The notes under the pieces were generated by a model. That model had not been told where the DNA came from. It saw only the letters and a program-made list of their open reading frames with translations, and did no database searches. From Baffinella frigidus (taxonomy: Eukaryota > Cryptophyceae > Cryptomonadales > Baffinellaceae), in the NCBI GenBank assembly GCA_026770585.1, contig MU646708.1:200599-224622 (forward strand): a DNA stretch of 24,024 bases, read 5' to 3'. Of the stretch, positions 14,981 through 21,830 are shown piece after piece. How positions within the stretch are numbered: the first letter of the stretch is position 1; each line of letters starts with the position of its first letter. The translations under genes and the position numbers were made by a program.

Positions 14981-15315
14981 CGCGGGATACTCCACTGCGA
15001 ATCCGGATATTTGGTAAAAGTCAACCCCCCCACAAATCTGTCAACTTTAGAAACGAGATACACCATCGGTGCACTTCGATTTTCGATTTTCGCCTTGAGT
15101 TGAGTGATACAAAAACTTCGCCCTAGCAGTGTACTCAGGGGAAACCGCAGCACCTTCGGGCTGCCCACACGCTAGAAGCTCCCTCCCTCTGTCTCTATCC
15201 ATCTGTCGCGAATCGAGATTCCGTTTTTGGGGGAGATTGCTGGTCCTACGGGCGGCAAGAAGGTTTAGGGGGGGGGGGGGGGGCTGGAATCTCGATTTGC
15301 ACGTCTGCAGCCTCA
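14981..15315. other. Unassigned stretch with a poly-G run
   Basis: AAAAGTCAACCCCCCCACAA and CTGTCAACTTTAG near 15017-15050 resemble part of the 14066 element. A run of about 17 G lies at 15269. ORFs of 90-171 residues cross repeats and are not supported. Confidence 0.5.
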
Positions 15316-15443
15316 CCACGCCAGATTGGAGGAGGGAGTTGAATGTTTTAGAACCTTACAGGATAGGACTGTTGACTTTTGAAAACCACTGCCTTGAGGG
15401 GAAATTGGCTTTTGGCACAACCCCTTCCAAGAATCTGGCGTGG
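15316..15443 (+). mobile_element. MITE-like element, CCACGCCAGATT family, copy 3
   Basis: The ends CCACGCCAGATT and AATCTGGCGTGG are perfect inverses, and CA flanks both sides. Its interior matches 3856-3981. It lies just before exon-like sequence that reads FERRKEARDAQ. Confidence 0.85.
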
Positions 15444-15645
15444 CATTTGAGCGCCGTAAGGAGGCGCGGGACGCTCTTATTCGGGGAACCCTATTTTCCT
15501 TTCATTTCCTGGCAACGAAAATTACTACACAATTTGTTCTTACTAGTAATATTAAAGCATTTGTGTAGTAATTTTCGTTGCCAGGAAATGGAGGGAAAAA
15601 ATAGGTTTCCCCGGATAAGCTCAGGTGAAGGAGCCACACCCTAGT
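15444..15645 (+). pseudogene. Exon-like ERRKEARDAQVKE piece split by a palindromic element
   Basis: The frame from 15449 reads ERRKEARDA, is interrupted by the element at 15476, and resumes in the same frame as QVKEPHPS. It resembles RKEAREAEV of the GNTVRV family, but charged helices are easily confused, so homology is only possible. The next element begins right after CCCTAGT at 15645. Confidence 0.3.
15476..15619 (+). mobile_element. Palindromic element sharing the TGTGTAGTAATTTTC core, copy 3
   Basis: The ends are CTTATTCGG and CCGGATAAG, with CT on both flanks, a 2-bp duplication. The outer arms (CCTGGCAACGAAAATTACTA) match 12051-12192. Unlike that copy, the duplicated pair is CT, so no GT donor is made and it would not splice canonically. 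Confidence 0.8.
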
Positions 15646-15722
15646 CTTATTTCAGAAAAGGAGTTCTAAAACTCGTTTTCGTAAGTCAATTCCCCTTCAA
15701 ATATGTCAACTTATAATTTTCA
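15646..15722 (+). mobile_element. Half copy of the 14066 element
   Basis: CTTATTTCAGAAAAGGAGTT continues through AAAACTCGTTTTC and TGTCAACTTAT, the left half of the 14066 element. The right half is missing. CACCCTAGT-like sequence lies on both sides, and GT immediately precedes it, as for the full copies. Confidence 0.75.
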
Positions 15723-15880
15723 CCCTAGTCGGAGACCTTGAAAGATGTCAAAAGTGGATGTTTCGATTGTCAAAAGTGCATGTTTTGATCCCTCTGGCGT
15801 GGTAACGCGGGTCTGTGTGGGATGGCTGGGCCTCACACAGAGACGCCCTTACAGCCCCCTAGGGGCGCTGCCTCCTAGGG
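15723..15880. other. Unassigned stretch with CCTAGGGGCGC hairpins
   Basis: GTCAAAAGTGGATGTTT and GTCAAAAGTGCATGTTT are tandem at about 15747-15789. CCCCTAGGGGCGC occurs twice near 15854-15886. No gene. Confidence 0.5.
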
Positions 15881-15884
15881 GCGC

Positions 15885-15965
15885 CACGCGAAAAGTTGAC
15901 GCGGATTCGAGTTGACGCGGATTCGAAAAGTTGACGCGGGTTCGAAAAGTTGACAGACACCAAAC
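15885..15965 (+). repeat. Tandem AAAAGTTGACGCGGATTCG repeat
   Basis: Four imperfect copies of a 19-23 base unit containing AGTTGAC, the motif that heads repeats at 5868, 10924, 11229 and 11438. Confidence 0.85.
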
Positions 15966-16416
15966 TGGCATCGGCTAAAGTTGTTCACTTTCGTCGGCTG
16001 AAGTTGTTCACTGTGTGGGACGGTAGGGCATCACGGACAGCTGGACCACCACCAAAGTGGACAAGCATCAAAGTTGACGAGCAGGGTGCAAGAAATAGCG
16101 AGCCGTGTGGCATGCCAGGGCACCACTGATCGGACCACTGAAATCGACCGCCAGTGTCATCTTTGAGTGATGCACAAGATGCGACGCATCAAGGCGTGTT
16201 AACCAAAAGGCGTGTTGACTAAAACAGAAGGCGCGTTGACTAAAACATTGCCACGTTCGTCGGCTGAAGTTGTCCACGTTCGTTGGCTGAAGTTGTCCGC
16301 TTTCGTCGGCTGAAGTTGTTCACTGTGTGGGATGGCAGGGCATCACAGACAGCTGGACCACCACCAAAGTGGACGAGCAGCTCTACGACGCTATCGTCCT
16401 CCGCGTACATCCCCCC
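15966..16416 (+). repeat. Duplicated GGCTGAAGTTGTTCACTGTGTGGG segment
   Basis: A block at about 15975-16075 recurs at about 16255-16385 (TTTCGTCGGCTGAAGTTGTT, GACAGCTGGACCACCACCAA). In the second, one frame reads GITDSWTTTKVDEQLYDAIV, then LRVHP; a shorter DAIVLQVHP occurs at 16531. Possibly exon-derived, but all three frames are open in part. Confidence 0.6.
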
Positions 16417-16706
16417 TCGCCCTCAAATACCCGAAACCCGAAATACCCGAAACCCGAAATACCCGAAACCCGAAAAAAACCGAAACCCGAAAAAAAACGA
16501 AACTCGAAATACCCGAAATACCCGAAACGACGCCATCGTCCTGCAAGTACACCCCAAACCCTACACCCGAAACTTTAAACCCCAAACCTGAAAGCAGAAA
16601 AAGCCGAAAGCAGAAACCCGAAACCCCAGACCCGAAACCCGAAACCCTCAACCCCAAACCCCAAACCCCAAACCCCAAACCCCAAACCCCAAACCCCAAA
16701 AAGAAA
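16417..16706 (+). repeat. CCCGAAA/CCCCAAA telomere-variant arrays
   Basis: Bases 16430-16530 use a 16-base unit ACCCGAAACCCGAAAT. Bases 16640-16700 are CCCCAAA in 7-bp register. Between them is a short duplicate of the preceding DAIVLxVHP sequence. ORFs through here are repeats. Confidence 0.9.
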
Positions 16707-16900
16707 CAATGCCCACCCGCTCAGGTTGAGCCAACTCTCACGAAAATCTCCCACTATCAGCCATCTATTCAACCCCCTAGGAAGCCCCTAGGTCCCTAGG
16801 GATGTCCTACCGTAGGTTCCTACGGAATGAATACCCGAAACTCCCAGATCCGGAAAAAGCTGTTTCGGGTATCTGGTGGTAAAGCGACAAACCTGTTGCC
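16707..16900. other. Unassigned stretch with a CCTAGG block
   Basis: CCCCTAGGTCCCTAGGGATG and TCCTACCGTAGG at about 16785-16815 are fragments of the CCTACCGTAGG repeats. GATACCCGAAACAGC-type inverted pairs lie at about 16831-16870. No gene. Confidence 0.5.
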
Positions 16901-17155
16901 ACTAAACCCTACACCCCAAACCCTAAACCCCAAACCCTAAACCCTCTCACATCGAAGCGGTGTGGTCCGACGTGCCTTCTAGCTCTGTCTGAGTTGTATT
17001 CTGGCTCGTCATGGACGCTTTCTATTCGCCATTTTGCACTATGTTGCTGCTCTTAAAAGGTTTTAACATGCAACAATCTCAGGTGGTGAAGAGACTCACG
17101 TGTTGCCACTAAACCTCAAACCCTAAACCCTAAACCCTAAACCCTGAACTCTCAC
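16901..17155 (+). repeat. Short telomere-like tracts flanking the CTAGCTCTG repeat
   Basis: TGTTGCCACTAAACC followed by CCCTAAA/CCCCAAA units occurs at about 16889-16945 and again at 17100-17148. The CTAGCTCTGTCTGAG repeat (16979-17055) lies between. Each tract ends in CTCTCACA-type pyrimidine text. Confidence 0.8.
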
Positions 17156-17341
17156 AGGTTTGCCAGGGCGAGTTAGGGCGAATATTCGCCCGTCCGCCAC
17201 TTAAGGGGTAACATTATCTCTCTGGGGAGGTCACACGAGAGAAGATTATCTCGAGGGATCTACCCGGAGTCGTATATCACCAAGTATACAACGTATACGA
17301 AGATTAAATAAGCCCCTCTTGAGGGAATTCTCGTGATGCAG
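17156..17341. other. Unassigned stretch with one operator-like motif
   Basis: TAGGGCGAATATTCGCCC at 17173 is a near-perfect palindrome related to the 12344 array, and CGCCACTTAAGGGG follows as it does there. No gene otherwise. Confidence 0.5.
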
Positions 17342-17589
17342 GTCGAGGCGGCGTCAGAACGCAACGTTTCATTTCGTGGTACTAAATGGTACGTAGCCAC
17401 CATCGATTTTGCAGCTAGGGTTGAGGACCTCGAAGTCGACCTCCTGGGAACCCACTGAATTCACTCAGGTGGAAGCGGCGCTCACGAAACTCTCTCAGGA
17501 GGTCGACTCCGAGGGCCTCCACCCTAGCTGCGAAATCGATGGTGGCTACGTACCATTCAGTACCACGAAATGAAACGTTGCGTTCTGAC
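17342..17589 (+). repeat. 237-bp inverted duplication of exon-like sequence
   Basis: The palindrome spans 17353-17589. Arms of about 95 bases (GTCAGAACGCAACGTTTCAT to GAAGTCGACCTCCTG) flank a loop containing an acceptor-like CACTCAG and the start of the VEAALTKLS fragment. In the arm direction both copies encode PSC[KE]IDGGYVPFSTTK before a stop. The inverted copy therefore holds coding-like text in reverse. Confidence 0.85.
17469..17573 (+). pseudogene. Exon-like terminal fragment, VEAALTKLSQEVD family, copy 2
   Basis: After CACTCAG at 17462-17468 the frame reads VEAALTKLSQEVDSEGLHPS, then CEIDGGYVPFSTTK and a TGA at 17571. Copies at 17787 and 18038 share VEAALTKLSQEVD with only synonymous differences (gtg/gtc, aaa/aag, tct/tcc). 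A further short start, VEAASER, lies at 17342. It has the shape of a last exon. Family unknown. Confidence 0.5.
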
Positions 17590-17684
17590 ACTCCCAGGAA
17601 TGACCTGGCGTGGACCCCAGAGGTCATCGGATTCCTTCATGGATCCTATCTTAATCTCCATAGAAGTATAAATTAATTGCTCTT
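17590..17684. other. Repeated flank GACCTGGCGTGGACCCCAGA
   Basis: CCCCAGAGGTCATCGGATTC and CTTCATGGATCCTATCT recur at about 17965-18000, and CAGGAATGACCTG recurs at 17842, showing this is part of a larger local duplication. Confidence 0.6.
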
Positions 17685-17756
17685 GGGCAACGAACATTAC
17701 CACACGGTTTGCTTATACAAGTAATAGTAAAGCATTTGTGTAGTAAATTTCGTTGC
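17685..17756 (+). mobile_element. Decayed element with the TGTGTAGTAAATTTCGTTG core
   Basis: GGGCAACGAACATTACCACA and TTGTGTAGTAAATTTCGTTG are the inverted core arms. The outer CTTATC-type arms seen in related elements are gone or mutated. Confidence 0.65.
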
Positions 17757-17786
17757 GGCGGCTAGATAAACCCTGCACCCTCTTAG

Positions 17787-17890
17787 GTCGAAGCGGCGCT
17801 CACGAAGCTCTCCCAGGAGGTCGACTTCGTTCTGACATTCCCAGTAATGACCTGCCGTGGCATGAACCCTCATCAGGTCGCACTCGACCC
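17787..17890 (+). pseudogene. Exon-like fragment, VEAALTKLSQEVD family, copy 3
   Basis: After CACCCTCTTAG the frame reads VEAALTKLSQEVDF, then VLTFPVMTCRGMN. Compared with copy 2 it jumps from GTCGACTTC straight to GTTCTGAC, skipping about 67 bases. The preceding tract AAACCCTGCACC is telomere-like. Confidence 0.45.
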
Positions 17891-17962
17891 CTCAGCGATA
17901 AGACCTAGGACCCTACGGTAGGCAACCCGTAGGGGCATAGGGGGGTTCCTACGGATCAGGTG
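17887..17962 (-). mobile_element. Partial CCACACAGCGG-family copy, reverse orientation
   Basis: CTCAGCGATAAGACCTAGGA, CCCTACGGTAGGCAACCCGT and GGGGGGTTCCTACGGAT are the inverted family body without termini. Confidence 0.75.
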
Positions 17963-18037
17963 GACCCCAGAGTTCATCGGGTTCCTTCATGGATCCTATC
18001 TGCCGTGGGTGGCTAGATAAACCCTGAATCCTCTCAG

Positions 18038-18095
18038 GTCGAAGCGGCGCTCACGAAACTCTCCCAGGAGGTCGACTTCGAGGTCCTCAACCCTA
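18038..18095 (+). pseudogene. Exon-like fragment, VEAALTKLSQEVD family, copy 4, capped by telomere-like repeats
   Basis: After ATCCTCTCAG the frame reads VEAALTKLSQEVDFEVLNP. At CTCAACCCTA (18086-18095) the sequence departs from the exon-like copy, which continues AGCTGC or its inverse, and becomes AACCCGAAACCCTAAACCC. The switch falls at a CCCTA already present in the fragment. Confidence 0.5.
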
Positions 18096-18541
18096 AACCC
18101 GAAACCCTAAACCCTAAAACCCTAAAACCCAAACCCTAAAACCCTGAAAATTCAGACCCGAAACCCAAACCCCTGACCCCTAAACCCTACACCCGAGGCC
18201 CGAAACCCGAAACCCCTAAACTCGAGGCCCGAAACCCGAAACCCGAAACCCGAAACCCGAAACCCGAGGCCAGAAACCCGAAACCCGAAATCCCGAAACC
18301 CGAAACTCTAAAACCTGCACCCTAAACCCTAAACCCTGCACCCTAAACCCCACACCCTAAACCCCCACCCTAAACCCCACACCCCACACCCCACACCCTA
18401 AACCCCACACCCTACATTCCACACCCTACACCAGAAGCCCCACACCCTACACCCCACACCCGAAACCCGAAAACCGAAAACAGAAAACCCGAAACCCGAA
18501 ACCCGAAAACCGAAAACCGAAAACCGAAACCCGAACCCCCC
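18090..18541 (+). repeat. Long degenerate telomere-like array
   Basis: Homogenised blocks follow each other: CCCTAAA, CCCGAAA with CCCGAGG, CCCTACA/CCCCACA, then CCGAAAA. The period is mostly 7 bases. It begins inside an exon-like fragment and ends in a C run at 18536. Confidence 0.9.
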
Positions 18542-18760
18542 CCCCTGCGGACAGGCGGAGTAGCAGCCGCACCCCTCAGTCCTTATTCTGGCCTGTCCTT
18601 ACATTTATTTTATTGTAAGGGCAGAAATCCAGTACAAAAGGGCGAATAGAAAGCCTTGAGGACGAGCGAGAATAACCCCAACCCCTCCCCCGCGGACAGG
18701 CGGAATGGCAGCCTCACCCCTCAGTGCTGCCCTTCATGAAGAAAGCTGCCGCGTAACGCG
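18542..18760 (+). pseudogene. Duplicated RTGG-AA-PLSAAL fragments
   Basis: GCGGACAGGCGGAGTAGCAG at 18547 and GCGGACAGGCGGAATGGCAG at 18690 give RTGGVAAAPLS and RTGGMAASPLSAALHEES. A third piece at 20062 gives LSAALCEEYSR. Between the first two lie a hairpin (CCTTACA / TGTAAGG) and an inverted piece of the CTAGCTCTG repeat. Coding origin is suggested only by the shared frame. Confidence 0.35.
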
Positions 18761-18989
18761 TCACCTTCCTCAAGGGTGGCCGAAAAGGACCTGAAGGACG
18801 ACCACCCGGAACCAGACGGTGTACATGTCTTCGGTGGCGAGGCGGTCAAAATTGACCGCTAAGAGGTCCTAGGCAGGTCCTAGGGCCCTACGGTAGGGCG
18901 GATGCGCCTACTCGCCACTTGAGGGATAGGGAATGGGAGCCTGGGGCGCCTGAGTCTTGCACCACTGGCGCCGGCGGCAAGATCTAAGT
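18761..18989. repeat. CCTAGGCAGGTCCTAGG block
   Basis: Bases 18864-18925 repeat the 12508 arm core (GGTCCTAGGCAGGTCCTAGG, CCCTACGGTAGGGCGGATG, CTCGCCACTTGAGGG). The rest is unassigned. Confidence 0.7.
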
Positions 18990-19114
18990 CTACAGGGGTA
19001 CATCGCTCAGAAGAAACCGCCTCCCCCTAGGACCCTACAGTAGGCCTATGCCTAGGGCCCTATGGTGGTCCTGGGGGGGGGGGGCGCTTTCTTATGAGCG
19101 AGGTACCCCTGTAG
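18990..19114 (+). mobile_element. Snap-back CAGGGGTACC element, copy 1
   Basis: CAGGGGTACATCGCTCAGAA and TTCTTATGAGCGAGGTACCC form arms ending CAGGGG/CCCCTG, flanked by TA on both sides. The interior is CCCTAGGACCCTAC-type text with a G run. No coding capacity. Confidence 0.85.
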
Positions 19115-19171
19115 AAAGCCCTGCATGGAGAACATAGCCGCGTAGCGAGTCCTCTGGGGACACAGTCCCGT
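19115..19171. other. Short spacer
   Basis: AGCCCTGCATGGAGAACATAG resembles spacers near 18735 and 20075. No independent feature. Confidence 0.4.
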
Positions 19172-19294
19172 GTACTGGGGTACCCCGCTCATAAGAAACC
19201 GCACCCCCCCTAGGACCACCCCAGGACCCTAGGCATAGCCCTACTGTAGGGTCCTAGGGAGGGTCGGTTTCTTATGAGCGAGGTGCCCCTGCAG
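19172..19294 (+). mobile_element. Snap-back CAGGGGTACC element, copy 2
   Basis: GTACTGGGGTACCCCGCTCA pairs with TGAGCGAGGTGCCCCTGCAG. TA on the left is matched by CA on the right. Confidence 0.8.
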
Positions 19295-19323
19295 GGATAG
19301 TGGACGTGAGGCCGCTCTCGTTA

Positions 19324-19482
19324 CGAAAGCTGCTAGTCTTGGACGGCTTCCCTGGGACCTGAAGCGGATCAAATCGCCTCTACGCTCCCCCCGTGTTCAG
19401 ACTTTCAAAAAAACGGGTGAGCGTAGAGGGGATTTGATCCGCTTCAGGTCCCAGAAAGCCCCCCAGGGCTGGAAGCTTCCGA
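19324..19482 (+). mobile_element. Palindromic element, GCAAGCTTCCAGCCCTG family, copy 2
   Basis: GGGACCTGAAGCGGATCAAA and TTTGATCCGCTTCAGGTCCC are the inner arms. The right terminus CCAGGGCTGGAAGCTTCC is intact; the left is diverged. It matches 9022-9177. Confidence 0.8.
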
Positions 19483-19527
19483 AATTAACTCCGGCTGTTC
19501 CTACACGGGACTGCGTGTGAGCTTCCT

Positions 19528-19650
19528 TACAGGGGTACCTCGCTCATAAGAAACTCCCCCTCCCTAGGGCCCTACAGTAGGGCTGTGTCTAGGGCCCTAC
19601 GGTGGTCCTAGGGGGGGGGGCTGTTTCTTATGAGCGAGGTACCCCTGTAC
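19528..19650 (+). mobile_element. Snap-back CAGGGGTACC element, copy 3
   Basis: CAGGGGTACCTCGCTCATAA and TTATGAGCGAGGTACCCCTG form perfect arms, with TA on both flanks. Confidence 0.85.
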
Positions 19651-19678
19651 AGGAGAGTGTTGTCCCTGCACAGGCCGA

Positions 19679-19825
19679 TATCATAGGGAAACGGTTTTAA
19701 TTTAAAACCATTGGAGTCAATGAAAATTACTACACGAATGCTTCAATATTACTCACAAAGATCATGATGTGTAGTAAATTTCATTGCCCAAAGGTTTTCA
19801 CTTAAAACCGTTTTCCTCTGAGATA
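19679..19825 (+). mobile_element. Palindromic element sharing the TGTGTAGTAATTTTC core, copy 5
   Basis: Outer arms AAACGGTTTTAATTTAAAAC and AAAACCGTTTTCC resemble 7249-7393. The right end CTGAGATA resembles the 14066 element. The core AATGAAAATTACTACACGAA is retained. The target duplication is unclear. Confidence 0.75.
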
Positions 19826-19851
19826 CAGGGGTTGCTTGGAAAAAAAGACAC

Positions 19852-19888
19852 GCCGTAGGGTCCTACCCCTGTAGGACCCTACGGCAGG
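19852..19888. repeat. GCCGTAGGGTCCTA hairpin
   Basis: GCCGTAGGGTCCTA and a closely matching inverse GTAGGACCCTACGGC flank a short CCCCT loop. It may be the collapsed remnant of a CAGGGG element. Confidence 0.75.
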
Positions 19889-19904
19889 CCGATATCTAGG
19901 GCCC

Positions 19905-20025
19905 TGCAGGGGTACCTCGCTCATAAGAAACCGCCCCCCCCTAGGACCCTACAGTAGGGCTACGCTTCTGGCCCTGTGGTCGTCCTGGGGGGGGTGCGCT
20001 TTCTTATGAGCGAGGTACCCCTGTA
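19905..20025 (+). mobile_element. Snap-back CAGGGGTACC element, copy 4
   Basis: CAGGGGTACCTCGCTCATAA pairs with TTATGAGCGAGGTACCCCTG. The right flank is TA; the left is TG. Confidence 0.85.
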
Positions 20026-20364
20026 CAGTGGTCCCTAGGGGGGGGAGGGGGGGGGGCTTATCCCTCAGTGCTGCCCTTTGTGAAGAGTACAGCCGCTTGT
20101 GCACGCCACACGGTGGACTACGGACCTTTCATCAAAAGTCAAGTTTAGATCCTTTAGGTTTTTCGAGCTCCCAACATTGACGGACACCGGAACTTGTTCT
20201 GTAGAAGGGCCATGCTTCCGTTCGGATCACATCAAGCCCCCCTCCCCTGTACAGAGGATCACTTGCCCAGGGGCAATCAAATCTAAGGATTTTCAAGCGC
20301 AACATTGGTCAGGTTATACGCTAAATATCCCTTAAGTGGCCATGCCCTCAAATTTGTGGGCCAA
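20026..20364 (+). other. Weak ORF region with duplicated CCTTTAGGTTTT text
   Basis: A 78-residue frame (20099-20335) is open, without recognisable features. TAGATCCTTTAGGTTTTTCG and CTCCCAACATTGACGGACAC near 20145-20190 resemble 20566-20615. The end (CCCTTAAGTGG) is the common repeat suffix. I do not call a gene. Confidence 0.3.
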
Positions 20365-20520
20365 GAGGTCCTAGGCAGGTCCTAGGGCCCTACGGTAGAG
20401 CGTATGAGCTTACTGGGCACTTAAGGGGTATCATACATACATGTCTCTGCGTCTGTCCGCTCGAAGCCGGGCACTTAAGGGATAGCGTGTTCGAAACCCT
20501 CGTAGTCCGCTGAGTGGACT
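20365..20520. repeat. CCTAGGCAGGTCCTAGG block and transposon end
   Basis: GGTCCTAGGCAGGTCCTAGG, CCCTACGGTAGAGCGTATGA and GGGCACTTAAGGGGTAT repeat the 12508 arm. A CCACACAGCGG-family-like end (CGTAGTCCGCTGAGTGG) is at about 20501-20517. Confidence 0.7.
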
Positions 20521-20655
20521 TCCACACAAAGAGGTACGAAGGGAGTCTCGGTGGCCGAGCCACTTTAGGTCCTTTAGGTTTTAATTTCTCCCAACATAGC
20601 CCAACGACACGCCCTTCCGTAGAAAGGACTGCAGAGAAAGCATACGACGAATCGG
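20521..20655. repeat. Segment repeated, inverted, at the window end
   Basis: CCAACGACACGCCCTTCCGT through GAGAAAGCAT (43 bases, 20601-20643) reappears on the opposite strand at 23980-24022. Two overlapping ORFs (142 and 146 residues) on opposite strands are open here but share no features with known proteins. Confidence 0.65.
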
Positions 20656-20767
20656 TTAGGATATCCGTAGGAACAACCCTATGTCCTTGTGGATGGCCTG
20701 CGGTAGGGTCCTGTGGATTGTTCACTTCTCGGTTATTTGCGAAATCCCTTGGTAGTCCGCTGTGTGG
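20656..20767 (+). mobile_element. Diverged CCACACAGCGG-family copy
   Basis: GATATCCGTAGGAACAACCC, CTGCGGTAGGGTCCTGTGG and GGTAGTCCGCTGTGTGG follow the family order. The right terminus is kept. Confidence 0.7.
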
Positions 20768-20797
20768 CTTAGAGAGCTTAATCGCGGATGAGGATAA

Positions 20798-20821
20798 GGG
20801 TGGTCCTCCCGGGACCACCGT
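20798..20821. repeat. GGTGGTCC hairpin
   Basis: GGTGGTCC and GGACCACC flank TCCCG, a short perfect stem. Confidence 0.7.
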
Positions 20822-20879
20822 ACAGGGGTTATTCGCGAATCAGGACACACCAAGGTGTAGAGTGCGCATGACCTCTCTC

Positions 20880-20944
20880 TACAGGGGTACCTCGCTCATA
20901 AGAAACCGCCCCCCTTTAGGACCCTACGGTAGGCTACCCCTGTA
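20880..20944 (+). mobile_element. Snap-back CAGGGGTACC element, copy 5, internally deleted
   Basis: The left arm is complete (CAGGGGTACCTCGCTCATAA), but the right is cut to TACCCCTG. TA flanks both sides, so the terminus survived an internal deletion. Confidence 0.8.
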
Positions 20945-21030
20945 CGGGCGCTAGAGCCCCGCGTCTCGGCCTACCTCTCCCCCTAGCGTGAAACCGACTT
21001 GTATCAACTTAACAAACCTCGCTTTTCCAC
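20945..21030 (-). pseudogene. FVKLI-TLGGE fragment, copy 1
   Basis: On the minus strand one frame reads GKARFVKLIQVGFTLGGEVG, then RDAGL and a stop. It aligns with GEASFIKLINRRHTLGGEMI at 23685-23765. Nucleotide similarity is high too, so this may be shared repeat DNA rather than protein conservation. Confidence 0.3.
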
Positions 21031-21032
21031 GT

Positions 21033-21154
21033 CTACAGGGGTATCTCGCTCATAAGAAAACGCACCCCCCCTAGGACCACCAGAGGGCCCTAGGCATAGG
21101 CCTACCGTAAGGTCGTAGGGGGAAGGAGTTTTCTTATGGGCGAGGTACCCCAGC
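21033..21154 (+). mobile_element. Snap-back CAGGGGTACC element, copy 6
   Basis: CAGGGGTATCTCGCTCATAA pairs with TTATGGGCGAGGTACCCC. The right terminus has mutated to CAGCA. Confidence 0.8.
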
Positions 21155-21195
21155 AGAGAACAAGAAAGGAGGAGCCTTGAAAGGGCGTCGACCTT

Positions 21196-21317
21196 GTACA
21201 GGGGTATCTCGCTCATAAGAAACCAACCCCCCCTAGGACCCTCCAGTAGGCCTATGCCTACAGGGGTACCTCGCTCATAAGAAACCAACCCCCCCTAGGA
21301 CCCTACAGTAGGGTCTG
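21196..21317 (+). mobile_element. Snap-back CAGGGGTACC elements, copies 7 and 8, direct half units
   Basis: Two left halves lie head to tail with a 62-base period (TACAGGGGTATCTCGCTCAT at 21197 and TACAGGGGTACCTCGCTCAT at 21259). Neither has a right arm. Confidence 0.8.
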
Positions 21318-21540
21318 TCTCCTCCTTCCTAGCTCTGTCTTCACCACTTTCGTCACCCCTAGGGTCTGCCTCCTCTATCCTAGCTGCAACCTTGCGATCG
21401 CCAATAAGTAGACCGGGTTGACTTAGATAAGCTTCAATGGCTCCAAGGGCCTAGGGCCTAGGGCCCTGCTACACTAGCTCTGTCAGTAGGGACTGTCTCC
21501 TCCTTCCTAGCTATGTTTTCACCACGTTGGTCACCCCAGG
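21318..21540 (+). repeat. Duplicated CTGTCTCCTCCTTCCTAGCT segment
   Basis: CTGTCTCCTCCTTCCTAGCT and TTCACCAC...GTCACCCC occur at about 21315-21358 and 21491-21536. The text between is rich in CCTAGGGCC. No gene. Confidence 0.7.
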
Positions 21541-21816
21541 CCTTGCCCCGCTCCAACGCCTCCGGATTCGCCCAGGTTGTCAGCTTGAGGATCAGGCTTT
21601 GCGTGAACGAGATGAAACTGATCGCCTGCTCCAGTGCCCCCTCGCTGCTCCAGTCTATCCTCGCAGCGCCCTCAGGAACCACCCCCCCGCCACCCGCCAC
21701 CCCCGCCACCTCGCTACTCCAATATATCCCGGCGGTGGTGCTGCCTTCAGTCACCGCCGCCCCGCCGCCCCCCGCCCCCGCCGCCTGCGCTTCCTGGTTT
21801 AGGGTTTAGGGATTAG
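21513..21816 (+). CDS. Possible GC-rich coding fragment, frame uncertain
   Basis: All three forward frames and one reverse frame are open because the region is CG-rich. The forward frame through 21570-21640 reads CQLEDQALRERDETDRLLQC, which looks like a charged helix and follows a CGCCCAG acceptor-like end. Downstream is proline/alanine-rich low complexity. Minus-strand frames repeat DWSSEGALEQ-like text. I cannot choose a frame, and it may be non-coding. Confidence 0.2.
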
Positions 21817-21830
21817 GGTGTAGGGTGGAA
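21796..21830 (-). repeat. Short G-rich telomere-like tract
   Basis: GGTTTAGGGTTTAGGGATTA, then GGGTGTAGGG: CCCTAAA units on the minus strand, opposite to most arrays here. Confidence 0.8.

Noticed and set aside
16283-16799. ORFs of 83-155 residues, proline/asparagine-rich, and minus-strand GFGVWGLG frames
   Set aside because: Translations of CCCGAAA/CCCCAAA arrays.
20390-20954. 142- and 146-residue ORFs on opposite strands
   Set aside because: Both cross two repeat families (CCACACAGCGG end, CAGGGG element) and overlap each other; no independent support.
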